From contig SFHK01000003.1 of NCBI GenBank assembly GCA_004556395.1, forward strand, positions 48,495-112,494: DNA of 64,000 nucleotides. Reading direction: 5' to 3'. The stretch comes from Clostridiales bacterium. GTDB taxonomy: Bacteria; Bacillota; Clostridia; Christensenellales; Aristaeellaceae. Shown piece after piece: positions 26,666-34,765 of this stretch. The first letter of the stretch is position 1. Each line of letters opens with the position of its first letter. The notes beneath the pieces were generated by a model that saw nothing but the letters and a program-made list of their open reading frames with translations, was not told the DNA's origin and did no database searches. The translations under genes and the position numbers were made by a program.

Positions 26666-28225
26666 TTACCGCACGTCATGCAGCCGGATGATCTCTCGAT
26701 TGTCCGCCGCGCACGGCGTAATATCAATTTCCTCCAGCGCAAGCCCGTCGATGTGGCGCGCCCAGATGCCGCTCGCGTCCACGTCTCCATGGGCGTTGCT
26801 CTCCGGATAGCCGAACAGGTGCTCCGGCGTGACCTCCGGCACGTTCACATACGCGGGATTCTCGCGATACTTCACATGGAAGTCGCGAAGATGCACGTTG
26901 CGAACCGCGCGCCGCACGGGCGTGCCGTCAATGCGCGCCGTCTGGAAGCCCGTCAGGATGGACGGCGTTTCAGCATTCACGGCGCGAACATTCTCAATGA
27001 CGATGTTCTCAATCGCGCCGCCCCAGAACCGGTTTCTGCCCGTCTCGTCGGTATACGGGTCGTGATAGCGGTTGCGCATGTTCAGGCAGATGTACAGCGG
27101 GCAGTTCACGCGCTCCATCTCGATATTGCGAATGACGACGTTTCTGAGATGCGTACCGTCGCACGATTCCAGCGAGATGCCCGTAACCGAGCCCGGATAA
27201 ATGTCCGGCATGCAGAAGCGGCAGTCTTCCACGCGCACGTCCGCAATGTCGTGCCCGGTTTCCGTGCCGATTTTGAACGCGCTCATCACCGTGACCACGG
27301 TGCAGTCCTTCACGGAGACGTCGCTCATCGCGCACCCGGTGTGCTGCGGATTCTTCAGCACAATGCCGTCGTCCGCGCAGGAAATAAAGCAATGCTCGAT
27401 CGACACGCGGCTGCTGCCGGTCACGTCGATTCCGTCCGTGTTGGCCACGTGGCGGTTGTCGTCGATCACCAGATTGCGCACAGTCACATCCTCGCAGCGG
27501 TCAAGGTTCAGCGTCCAGCACATCGACGCGTGCAGAACGATGTTTTCAAAGCGCACGCCGTGGCTTTCCCGCGCCCACACCATGAAATTGGGACGCGAAA
27601 GCGGCGGAAGTCCCTCGTAATAGTGATCCTCCGCGTAACGAATCCTTCGACGATAGAAATAGCGCAGCGTGCCCGGCACGTCGTTGATAATCGCCGCCTG
27701 GTCGGTGCGCGGCAGCGCGGTAATCGGGAACGGCGTCAGGCTCGGCTTCTCGCGCGGCTCATACACATACCACTCGCCGTTTCCGCTGATGCGTCCGCCG
27801 CCGGTAACCACCACGTTTTCCGCGTTCGCGATGTGCACAAACGCGTAGGCCGGCTGGCCGCCCAAATCCACGGCTTCGCCCATATGCGCCATGTTCCTCG
27901 AAGCGACGATCTCGGAGTCCGCGGCGATAAACAGCGTCGTATTGGACGGCACATGCACCGCACCCATCCAGTACGAGCCGCCGGCGACCAGAATCGTTCC
28001 GCCGCCCGCCTGCTCGCACGCCCGCGCCGCGGCGCGGAACGCCTCGGTGTTCAGGCGCTCCTTCTCCGGAACGGCTCCAAAATCCCGAATGTCAAACACG
28101 TTCTCGCCCGACGGCAGCGGCTGCGCGCGGTCGATATAGTCGTCAAACGGCAGCGCCTCATAATAATCGCCCGGGTACACATGCCCAAGCTGCGGATACA
28201 TCGGCACATCATATTGCGCGTTCAT
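26666..28225 (-). CDS. Glycoside hydrolase family 28 (polygalacturonase-like)
   Basis: A 519-aa right-handed beta-helix protein. It starts with the pectinase-type entry (NVFDIRDFGAVPEKERLNTE, then AGGGTILVAGGSYWMG). The GH28 motifs NTDGIDVTGS and ISCADDGIVLK supply the catalytic Asp residues. The canonical GHG motif is replaced by GTETG near FKIGTETGHD, as in divergent GH28 subfamilies, so endo-polygalacturonase activity should not be assumed; rhamnogalacturonan or exo-acting enzymes are equally possible. No signal peptide. The ATG at 28225 has AGGGG about nine bases upstream; an in-frame GTG at 28234 is less likely. It overlaps the end of the secreted-protein gene by 17 bases. Confidence 0.87.
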   Translation of the reverse strand: MNAQYDVPMYPQLGHVYPGDYYEALPFDDYIDRAQPLPSGENVFDIRDFGAVPEKERLNTEAFRAAARACEQAGGGTILVAGGSYWMGAVHVPSNTTLFIAADSEIVASRNMAHMGEAVDLGGQPAYAFVHIANAENVVVTGGGRISGNGEWYVYEPREKPSLTPFPITALPRTDQAAIINDVPGTLRYFYRRRIRYAEDHYYEGLPPLSRPNFMVWARESHGVRFENIVLHASMCWTLNLDRCEDVTVRNLVIDDNRHVANTDGIDVTGSSRVSIEHCFISCADDGIVLKNPQHTGCAMSDVSVKDCTVVTVMSAFKIGTETGHDIADVRVEDCRFCMPDIYPGSVTGISLESCDGTHLRNVVIRNIEMERVNCPLYICLNMRNRYHDPYTDETGRNRFWGGAIENIVIENVRAVNAETPSILTGFQTARIDGTPVRRAVRNVHLRDFHVKYRENPAYVNVPEVTPEHLFGYPESNAHGDVDASGIWARHIDGLALEEIDITPCAADNREIIRLHDVR

Positions 28226-29354
28226 TGTTTTCACCCCTGTAAACCATTTGCGGAACGCGTTTTATCGCGTCCCGCAAACAGGCTATCACAGAAACCCGCG
28301 TTTGCCAATCGGCTTTTTCCTCAGAAAACGTCAGCTTCACGTCCTCGATCGTGCTGTCGTCATAACCGCTCCCCGTGAAATCGCGGGAGCGCAGCCAGAC
28401 CTCGTCCGGCTGGGAGAACATGTAATAGACCTGACCCTCGTAGTGCCACGACCACGTGCCGTCCGGGTTTTCCTCGGCATTGTCCGAAATCATGCCATAA
28501 TAGGCCTGAATCCACGTGGTTCCGTCCACGGCGACCAGCGAATAAGCCCAATATTTCTCCCCAACGCCGGGGTCGGCCTCCGCCGCTTCCTTTGTAGGAT
28601 ACACGCGTTCCAGCTTCAGCCGCATGGCGACCTCCGACATCTCCGCCTGCGACACCCGAAGCTCATAGCCGTCCATCGGAACGACCAGCGGCTGTCCGTC
28701 CTTCAGCGCCGAGCGCGTCTCGCCCTTCTTCATCGTCAGCGGTACGGCGAACGTTACCTTCTCAAGCACTTCGCCGTCCCCGTCCTCCGGGTTGAAGTCC
28801 AATTCGTTTCCGCCCTCCCGGCGCGCTTTTTCAGCCTTCTGAAGGCCCTCCTCCGTCAGCGCGTACACGGTAAGCTTCTGCCGAAGCGTTCCCTCTCCGG
28901 GTTCAAAATGACCAAACGGCACACCGTGAAAGCGCGCGTCGACGGTTTCGCCGGGCGCGAGCAGATACTTATATTGATTGCGCCCGCCGCACAGGTCGTA
29001 CTCGACTCCCTCAAAATCCACGTCGAAATCGCTGCCGTCCACAAACAGCGTCTTATCCGTGCGGTTGGTCACCTGCCACGTGAGCGCCGTGAAGTCGTCG
29101 ACAGCCAGCGCCTGCTTCGTGTGGAACGACAGCGTTTCGGTCTCGTACACATCGTCCAGCTTCTCCACAAGCGACGCGAGCTTCGCGCGATAGGCCGCGT
29201 TCGCCGCAAGGCTCTTTTCCGGGTTCTGGTCGCCCTCAACGGCCGTCTCATACAGGAAAATGTTTTCAATGTCCAGAATACCCGACTCCCCCTCCGCCCA
29301 CGCGGGTATGGCCACAAGCGCCAGCATTAAAAGCGTCGCAATCCATTTTCTCAT
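28209..29354 (-). CDS. Secreted protein of unknown function upstream of the GH28 gene
   Basis: A 381-aa protein with a clear signal peptide (RKWIATLLMLALVAIPAWA, cleavage probably before EGESG). The mature part is soluble, acidic and beta-rich, with WQVTNRTDKTLFVDGSDFDV and FEPGEGTLRQKLTVYALTEE, resembling a bacterial extracellular beta-sandwich; I do not recognise the family. GGAAGAAGG precedes the ATG at 29354. The stop lies inside the start of the GH28 gene, so the two are probably co-translated. The last 25 residues (VSVIACLRDAIKRVPQMVYR...) differ in character and span a hairpin (28250-28281), so the original stop may have been lost. Confidence 0.75.
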   Translation of the reverse strand: MRKWIATLLMLALVAIPAWAEGESGILDIENIFLYETAVEGDQNPEKSLAANAAYRAKLASLVEKLDDVYETETLSFHTKQALAVDDFTALTWQVTNRTDKTLFVDGSDFDVDFEGVEYDLCGGRNQYKYLLAPGETVDARFHGVPFGHFEPGEGTLRQKLTVYALTEEGLQKAEKARREGGNELDFNPEDGDGEVLEKVTFAVPLTMKKGETRSALKDGQPLVVPMDGYELRVSQAEMSEVAMRLKLERVYPTKEAAEADPGVGEKYWAYSLVAVDGTTWIQAYYGMISDNAEENPDGTWSWHYEGQVYYMFSQPDEVWLRSRDFTGSGYDDSTIEDVKLTFSEEKADWQTRVSVIACLRDAIKRVPQMVYRGENNERAI

Positions 29355-29429
29355 AAACCTTCTTCCTTTCCGGGCGCTCATCGGAACGCTCCGAAATTTT
29401 GACGACCGCTCCCACGATTTGGTTCCATA

Positions 29430-29471
29430 TAAAAGAAACGACAGGGCGCGACGCATATTGTACGACGCCCT
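29430..29471 (-). terminator. Terminator of the sigma-factor operon
   Basis: On the minus strand, AGGGCG (29466-29471) pairs with CGCCCT (29442-29447), extended by flanking bases, and is followed by TCGTTTCTTTT. Confidence 0.65.
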
Positions 29472-29538
29472 GCCTGCCATATTTGAGGAGGCTTCGGCAG
29501 AGTTTACGACGAAGAAGCTGTCTTCCCCGCCGTCAAGT

Positions 29539-29748
29539 TCATTCCACTCCTACGCAGCGTTCACCTTCGATTTCCGCGATGTTTTTCAGCAAACCCGGGA
29601 AAATCCGTTCATGTGCGCGCCGGTCTGCATCCGGATCATACGGGATGATCGCGTCCAGCGCCTCGCGTACCTTCAGAATATCCATTTCCTCCGCTCGCTT
29701 ACACGTTTCAAGGAAAAAGATTGCATAAGCTTCCCTGACCGTCATCAT
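29539..29748 (-). CDS. Small acidic protein in the sigma-factor operon, function unknown
   Basis: A 69-aa protein (opening MTVREAYAIFFLETCKRAEE) predicted to be largely helical. No membrane segment, metal motif or recognised domain. AGGAAGAGGA lies about eight bases before its ATG. It follows the ECF sigma-factor gene by 82 bases and is followed by a terminator, so it is probably the last gene of the regulator-sigma unit. An anti-sigma or accessory role is possible, but nothing in the sequence demonstrates it. Confidence 0.6.
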   Translation of the reverse strand: MMTVREAYAIFFLETCKRAEEMDILKVREALDAIIPYDPDADRRAHERIFPGLLKNIAEIEGERCVGVE

Positions 29749-29830
29749 TCATAATCCTCTTCCTTCGTTCACTTGCCTCCCCGTTATATATGTCGCATCC
29801 CCGGCAAAAAGTAACGCGTTCTACAAAAAT

Positions 29831-30388
29831 TTACGCAACAATTCCCGTACACTTTTTCTTCCACCGGTGCATCTTCATTTTCAGCGCGCCCAGCGAGATA
29901 TGGCTGCGTTCGGCCAGCTCCGTCAATGAAACGCCGTCGGCATAGTGCTCCTTCATCAGGCGATAGCTTTCCTCGCCGATTCGCGCGGCAATCTCGTGAT
30001 GGAGACGTTCCCCGGTTTCTTCCTGCACAACCTGCTCCTCCGTGGTCGCGCCGGGCAGCGCGAGCTTTTCCATCTCCTGCTCCGGGTCTTCCACGCCCGT
30101 GGCCAGGTGCGCGTTTTCGCGCCGCTTCCGATGCGCGTAATTCAGGATGTTGAAATGCAGCGTTTCAATCAGCCAGCCGTTGATATTCTCGTGCGTCTTC
30201 AGTCGTTCCAGTTTATCATAGAACATCGTGTAGGTTTGCTGAACGATATCCTCGTAATCGTTTCGAAGACTGGGATACAGGTTCGAATAGAGTCGAGCCG
30301 TACACACCAGCATCCAACGCGTTTCTTCGTATACCTTCAAAAACCATTCGTGATCCTGAGCTTCCACCGATATCGACCTTTCCCTCAA
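29831..30388 (-). CDS. RNA polymerase sigma factor, ECF-like sigma-70 family
   Basis: A 185-aa sigma factor. The region 2-like part is VYEETRWMLVCTARLYSNLY, then YEDIVQQTYTMFYDKLERL with WLIETLHFNILNYAHRKRR. The region 4 helix-turn-helix is GVSLTELAERSHISLGALKM. It directs RNA polymerase to an unknown regulon. The start is unusual: TTG at 30388 with AGGA seven bases upstream, or GTG at 30367 with AAAGG about nine bases upstream; TTG keeps a more typical N-terminus. It lies 12 bases after the XRE gene, which suggests co-transcription. No membrane anti-sigma gene is adjacent. Confidence 0.88.
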   Translation of the reverse strand: MRERSISVEAQDHEWFLKVYEETRWMLVCTARLYSNLYPSLRNDYEDIVQQTYTMFYDKLERLKTHENINGWLIETLHFNILNYAHRKRRENAHLATGVEDPEQEMEKLALPGATTEEQVVQEETGERLHHEIAARIGEESYRLMKEHYADGVSLTELAERSHISLGALKMKMHRWKKKCTGIVA

Positions 30389-30400
30389 ATAACCGTCCTG

Positions 30401-30799
30401 TCACCGATTTTTCTTATCCACATTGGCAAGGGTTTCGCAAATCAGCTTCATACACCTTCGCACGTTCTCGGAGCAGCCCTTCTGCGCGAGCCATATGTCC
30501 CGAATCCATTCCGTTTCCGCGTTCGCGGTCTCTTCCTTTTCGCGGCTGTTGATCGCAACGCTGTCGACCGCACCCGTCAGAAGCATTTCCAGCGGCACGT
30601 CCAGCGCGACGCACACGCGAAGCAGCATCTCCAAACTGATTTTCCGGATTCCACGTTCACAATTACTGTAATGCGTCAGCGAAATTTCCAGCCGACTAGC
30701 CATCTCGCTCTGCCTGATTCTGCGCTTTCATCGAATATCGCGTATATTCCTTCCGAGGCTCACATAGGAAATCAGGTTTCTCTCCCATTCGTATTCCAT
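30401..30799 (-). pseudogene. XRE-family regulator interrupted by an in-frame TGA
   Basis: Read from the ATG at 30799, the frame gives MEYEWERNLISYVSLGRNIR, then DIR and a TGA at 30728-30730. In the same frame it continues KRRIRQSEMASRLEIS, then LTHYSNCERGIRKISLEMLL. Together these make a complete XRE helix-turn-helix (pattern GRNIR...RIRQSEMA...YSNCERG); without the upstream part the first helix is missing. CGA (Arg) to TGA is the simplest explanation. The ATG at 30703 could still produce a 100-aa truncated protein. The C-terminal half (AINSREKEETANAETEWIRD) may bind a ligand or the downstream sigma factor. TGA ends many genes here, so it is not generally read through. Confidence 0.7.
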
Positions 30800-30976
30800 G
30801 AATCCGCTTGCCCCTCTCGTTCGTTTCTATTTTATATCAAATGACGCTCAAATTACAGAATCTGCGAGAATAATCCATTCCAAAAGAACGTCATTTTCAA
30901 AATTTTTTCATATTTCGCACACGAATTGGTCGAGTTTTAGCGAAAACACGCTGGGCATTCGGGATTCCTTCGAAGC

Positions 30977-31023
30977 AAAAAGTCAACGCGGCCCCGCCCG
31001 AATGGTTCAGATGCGAGGCCGCG
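30977..31023 (-). terminator. Terminator of the nagA-ROK operon
   Basis: On the minus strand, CGCGGCC (31017-31023) pairs with GGCCGCG (30987-30993), then a few bases and TTTTTGC. Confidence 0.65.
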
Positions 31024-31045
31024 GATTCGGCTTGGAACTTAATTT

Positions 31046-32425
31046 TTATTTCTTGATGACCGGCAGGCTGGCGGCGGCCACAGACTGGCCGACGCGGCGG
31101 CTGTTTTCATCGGGAATGTGCAGCTGAATCTTCTTCGCGAGCTCGGGATACTCGGTATTGAGCACCTCCTGCGCCTTCTGAAGCAGCAGCTGACCGCCCT
31201 GGCCGCTGGTCACACGACCCATGATGAGCACGTGACGGATGTCGTAGAACTTGGCGTAATAGGCGATCTGATATCCGAAGTACACGCCGATGGTTTCATA
31301 AATGCCCGGCGTTCTCGGATCGCCCGCGGCGTGCAGGTTCTGCACGTACTTGAGCTTTTCGGCCAGCGTCAGGCTGTCGTCCAGCTCGATTCCGGCGGCG
31401 GGGCAGAGCTTGATCACGGAATCCTGCGAGAAATACTTCACGCCGCAGCCCACGTCGCCCGACCACTCGTCCACCATCGCGTCCGGGTTCATGTCCACCG
31501 GCACGAACGCGAGCTCGTTGAGCCAGCCGGTAATGTTTCCGTTCTGGTCTACATAGCCGCCCGCCTCGCTGGTGCCCATCGCGATGCCGAGCACGCAGTT
31601 GTCGTTCAGATCCATCGCGCCCGCGAGCGCGGTCACGTCGCCGTCGTTGGCAACCTCAATCGGAATGTCCTTACCGATCGTCTTCGCCACGTCCAGATAG
31701 ATGTTCTGGCACTTGATCTTGTCTTCCTCGCTCAGCTTGATAAACAGGGACGCGACCATGGCGCGGTTGTCGATGTACACGCCGGCGGAGGACACGCCGA
31801 TGCCGTCCACGCGGGGCATCTTCTCGGCGGCCTTCAGCATGGCATTGCGAATGCCATTGAAATGGTAGGAAGGATCGGTCTGCGTCTTGGGATGCCAGAC
31901 GATCTCCTCGGAATACACGCTCTCGCCGTCGATCACGGCGGACACCTTTACGTCCGAGCCGCCCGCGTCAAAGCCGATGCGGCAGCCGTCCAGATGGCGG
32001 CCGACGGGGTTGGCGGACTCGTGGCTTTCCGGCGCGTCGTCCACGTTTTCGATGTACTGAACCTCGAACGGACGCTCGTACACGCCGCTCATGAAGCCGT
32101 TGTCAAAATCGCGCGCGCCGCCCTTGGCGTAGGCCTTGGCGATTGCGTCGTAGATCACCTTTGAACCGGAAATGATGATCTTGTAGCCGCCGTACACCCA
32201 CAGGAAGGTCTTGACGATGCGCTCAACGACCTTGCAGTTCCGTTCGTCGGCCACGCCGTCCTTGAACGCGTCCATCTTCAGCGTGTGTGTATAGCCCTGA
32301 TTGCGGACGACGGAAATGGCGATTTTCTGATGCTCCGCCTTCTGAACGTCGCTCGCGTACTCGTCCACATACTTGACCATGGGAAGGAATCCGGGATCGT
32401 AAACGGCTTTGACCTTGAGTTCCAT
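31046..32425 (-). CDS. ROK family sugar kinase-like protein
   Basis: A 459-aa protein. Residues 1-150 form an N-terminal extension outside the ROK fold (DPGFLPMVKYVDEYASDVQ, then WVYGGYKIIISGSKVIYDAI). From about residue 150 the ROK ATPase core appears: GFDAGGSDVKVSAVIDG, GIGVSSAGVYIDNRAMV, IEVANDGDVTALAGA and the second phosphate loop LGIAMGTSEAGGYVD. The usual ROK zinc motif CxCGxxGCxE is not seen (the region reads DVGCGVKYFSQDSV). It shares an operon with nagA, starting 34 bases after that gene's stop, so a GlcNAc or related amino-sugar kinase is likely. AAGGGGAG precedes the ATG at 32425. Confidence 0.83.
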   Translation of the reverse strand: MELKVKAVYDPGFLPMVKYVDEYASDVQKAEHQKIAISVVRNQGYTHTLKMDAFKDGVADERNCKVVERIVKTFLWVYGGYKIIISGSKVIYDAIAKAYAKGGARDFDNGFMSGVYERPFEVQYIENVDDAPESHESANPVGRHLDGCRIGFDAGGSDVKVSAVIDGESVYSEEIVWHPKTQTDPSYHFNGIRNAMLKAAEKMPRVDGIGVSSAGVYIDNRAMVASLFIKLSEEDKIKCQNIYLDVAKTIGKDIPIEVANDGDVTALAGAMDLNDNCVLGIAMGTSEAGGYVDQNGNITGWLNELAFVPVDMNPDAMVDEWSGDVGCGVKYFSQDSVIKLCPAAGIELDDSLTLAEKLKYVQNLHAAGDPRTPGIYETIGVYFGYQIAYYAKFYDIRHVLIMGRVTSGQGGQLLLQKAQEVLNTEYPELAKKIQLHIPDENSRRVGQSVAAASLPVIKK

Positions 32426-32458
32426 GCTGTCTCTCCCCTTCACAATATCTTTGAGCTG

Positions 32459-33613
32459 TTACGCCTGATAGATCGTGCGGCCGCGCAGAATGGTGCGGCT
32501 GACGTTCATGTTCTCGTCCGCGAGGAAGATATCCGCGTCCTTGCCCTCTTCCAGCGAGCCCTTGCGGTCGTCAATGCCGATGGCGCGCGCCGGGTTCAGA
32601 GAAGCCATTTTCACGGCCTTGTGCAGCGGCAGGCGGCGGTAGTTGTTGTGCATGTTGCGAACGGCCTCGTTCAGCTTCAGGACGCTGCCGGCGATGGTTC
32701 CGTCCGCCAGACGGCATTCGATGCCCTTCACGAAAATCGGCTGGCCGCCCAGCGTGTACTCGCCGTCGGGCATGCCGCCGGCGCGGGTGCAGTCGGTGAT
32801 GAGAACGAGCTTGTCCTTCTTCACGTCCGCCACCAGCTTGAACAGCGCCTTGTTCACGTGGAACGTGTCCGCGATCAGCTCGGTGGACAGGCGGCTCTCG
32901 GTCAGCGCGCAGCCGACTACGCCGGGGTCGCGGTGCATCAGCGGCGTCTGGGCGTTGAACAGGTGCGTTACATGGCGAACGCCCGCGCGCACGCCCTTCT
33001 GCGCCTGCTCATACGTCGCGGAGGTGTGACCCATGGAAATGAGGATTTCCGGATGCTCCTTGTGAATGCGGCGAATGGCGGCCAGATTGCCCTTCATCTC
33101 GGGCGCGACGGTGAACACGCGAATCAGGTCGGCGTATTCGTTGATGAAATCCGGGTCGCAGGGACGGATGTGCTCGCCCGCCTGCGCGCCCTTCTTGGCC
33201 GGGTTGATGAACGGGCCCTCGGCGTTCACGCCCATGATTTCCGCGCCGTTGAAATCGTCCTTCTTGCTCTCCTCCATCACCGTGGAGATCGCCTTGAACG
33301 CCTCGCGCAGCGTGTCATAGGAAACGGTCATCGTGGTGGGCAGCCAGCTGGTAACACCGTTCTTCGCGATGCCCTCCGCCATTTTGCGGATGCCGTCGGC
33401 GCTGCCGTCGGACGCGTCCTCACCCAGATAGCCGTGAATGTGCATATCGACCAGACCGGGCATGACATACTGCCCCTTCGCGTCGATCACTTCTTCGCAA
33501 TCGCCGATTTCATCCTGCGGGCGAATGCCTTCGATCTTCTCATCGTAAACCAGCGCCATGCCCTCAACGATGGAACTGGGCAGCACGATTTTGCCGTTAA
33601 TAATCGCCTTCAT
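32459..33613 (-). CDS. nagA: N-acetylglucosamine-6-phosphate deacetylase
   Basis: Deacetylates GlcNAc-6-phosphate to glucosamine-6-phosphate in amino-sugar catabolism and cell-wall recycling. Its 384 aa are typical of NagA. The metal and substrate motifs are MHIHGY after VMPGLVD, NAEGPFINPAKKGA, ISMGHTSATY, VRHVTHLFNAQTP and the catalytic Asp in LVLITDCTRAGG. AAAGGAG precedes the ATG. It is the first gene of a two-gene unit with the ROK kinase; no glucosamine-6-phosphate deaminase lies in the window. A near-consensus promoter is seen 55 bases upstream. Confidence 0.95.
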   Translation of the reverse strand: MKAIINGKIVLPSSIVEGMALVYDEKIEGIRPQDEIGDCEEVIDAKGQYVMPGLVDMHIHGYLGEDASDGSADGIRKMAEGIAKNGVTSWLPTTMTVSYDTLREAFKAISTVMEESKKDDFNGAEIMGVNAEGPFINPAKKGAQAGEHIRPCDPDFINEYADLIRVFTVAPEMKGNLAAIRRIHKEHPEILISMGHTSATYEQAQKGVRAGVRHVTHLFNAQTPLMHRDPGVVGCALTESRLSTELIADTFHVNKALFKLVADVKKDKLVLITDCTRAGGMPDGEYTLGGQPIFVKGIECRLADGTIAGSVLKLNEAVRNMHNNYRRLPLHKAVKMASLNPARAIGIDDRKGSLEEGKDADIFLADENMNVSRTILRGRTIYQA

Positions 33614-33667
33614 ACCATTCCGACTCCTTTATATAAATATTTAAGATATCCAGATTTAACCGTTTAC

Positions 33668-33696
33668 AGTATAACACAAGCGCACAAAAAATGCAA
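33668..33696 (-). promoter_or_regulatory. Promoter of the nagA-ROK operon
   Basis: On the minus strand, TTGCAT (33691-33696) and TATACT (33668-33673) with a 17-base spacer. An AT-rich leader of about 50 bases follows before the ATG. Confidence 0.7.
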
Positions 33697-33717
33697 CTGC
33701 CCGCAATCGCCTTTCTC

Positions 33718-34590
33718 TTATTTCACGCCCCGCAGCAGCATCGTAAGGCCGAGCGTCACATCCCACTGCTTCTCCCCCGCCTCATACAGCGCCAGCCGCC
33801 GATCGTACCGTTCGTTCACAAGGCGCGCGAGCATTTCCCTGTCTGCTCGCGAAACGGCGCCGGGCGCGACGCTCTCCATGCGCTCGATGTTGTCCAGATC
33901 GTTCTGCCGGTTCGCGTTGATCATGTCGCACGCTTCCTCCGGCGCGTAAAACGGATCATCCGGCGTGAGGTTGATCGCAAGGTAGTGCGTCTCCACGTCG
34001 CGGAAGCCGTACTTCTCCATCGCCGCGGGCAGTTCCATTTCGTTCAGCGCGTACGCGCCCACGCCGTTTTCCTTCGCCGCGCGGCGGAAATCCGCGTCGA
34101 CGCGTTCCCAGATTTCCGTTTCAAACGCGCTTTCCTCCCGCACGCACGCGGCCGGATGCTGAATCCCGCGCCGTGCCGACAAAAGCAGGCACACACCGCC
34201 ATCCCGGAGCACGCGCCGCTGCTCGCCAAAGAACCCGGACGGCTCCACATGCTCGCTGACGGTATTGGAGATCGTCACGTCAAAGCTTCCGTCCGCGAAC
34301 GGCAGCGCGGTCGCGTCGCCCTTCCGATACGTCTCGCCCGTGTTCCTTTCGCGTGCGTAGTCGATAAACGCGTCGTCGCGATCCAGCCCGACCACCTCCG
34401 CTGGCGGATACCAGCGCTTCAGCGCGCGGCACAGCGCACCGGTTCCGCAGCCGATTTCCAGAATGCGCGCGCCCTCTTCAAGGCGAAAAAGCTCCGTATA
34501 CGCGTTTTGAAAGCGGTCGGAAAAGCGCAGCTTCCGCGAGCTATCCAGCGTTCCAATGCTCTGAATTCGATCCGACCAGAAATGATTCAT
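33718..34590 (-). CDS. Class I SAM-dependent methyltransferase
   Basis: A 290-aa methyltransferase with a standard Rossmann core: motif I ARILEIGCGTGALC, an acidic residue after strand 2 (VVGLDRDDAFIDYA), GDATALPFADGSFDVTISN and the motif around VLRDGGVCLLL. The C-terminal third is an additional helical cap. The substrate is unknown; sequences of this type methylate small molecules, quinone precursors or tRNA. GGAGGAGG precedes the ATG. It is divergent from a glycosyltransferase gene, with promoters only about 12 bases apart. Confidence 0.88.
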   Translation of the reverse strand: MNHFWSDRIQSIGTLDSSRKLRFSDRFQNAYTELFRLEEGARILEIGCGTGALCRALKRWYPPAEVVGLDRDDAFIDYARERNTGETYRKGDATALPFADGSFDVTISNTVSEHVEPSGFFGEQRRVLRDGGVCLLLSARRGIQHPAACVREESAFETEIWERVDADFRRAAKENGVGAYALNEMELPAAMEKYGFRDVETHYLAINLTPDDPFYAPEEACDMINANRQNDLDNIERMESVAPGAVSRADREMLARLVNERYDRRLALYEAGEKQWDVTLGLTMLLRGVK

Positions 34591-34623
34591 ACAAGCCCTC
34601 CTCCGCCTTTTTCTTCCAAGTCT

Positions 34624-34652
34624 ACTATACCATGCCCGCGCCGACTCGTCAA
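34624..34652 (-). promoter_or_regulatory. Promoter of the methyltransferase gene
   Basis: On the minus strand, TTGACG (34647-34652) and TATAGT (34624-34629) with a 17-base spacer. Confidence 0.7.
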
Positions 34653-34664
34653 TGGATTTTCCCG

Positions 34665-34693
34665 TTGACAGACGCGGTTGTTTTCCCTATAAT
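34665..34693 (+). promoter_or_regulatory. Perfect-consensus promoter of the glycosyltransferase gene
   Basis: TTGACA (34665-34670) and TATAAT (34688-34693) with a 17-base spacer. Back to back with the divergent promoter at 34624-34652. Confidence 0.8.
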
Positions 34694-34765
34694 GAATGTA
34701 CAGAAACATGGGCAATCCACATATGAGGAATCTGGAATCGAACGTCGATTCGGAAAGGATTTTCT

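Noticed and set aside
28250..28281. Palindrome before the GH28 gene as a transcription terminator
   Set aside because: No T-run follows in either direction, and it lies within overlapping coding frames.
30728..30730. TGA in the XRE gene as a selenocysteine or reassigned codon
   Set aside because: TGA ends many normal genes here, no downstream structure was recognised, and the site lies in a DNA-binding helix where selenocysteine has no role. Nonsense mutation is simpler.
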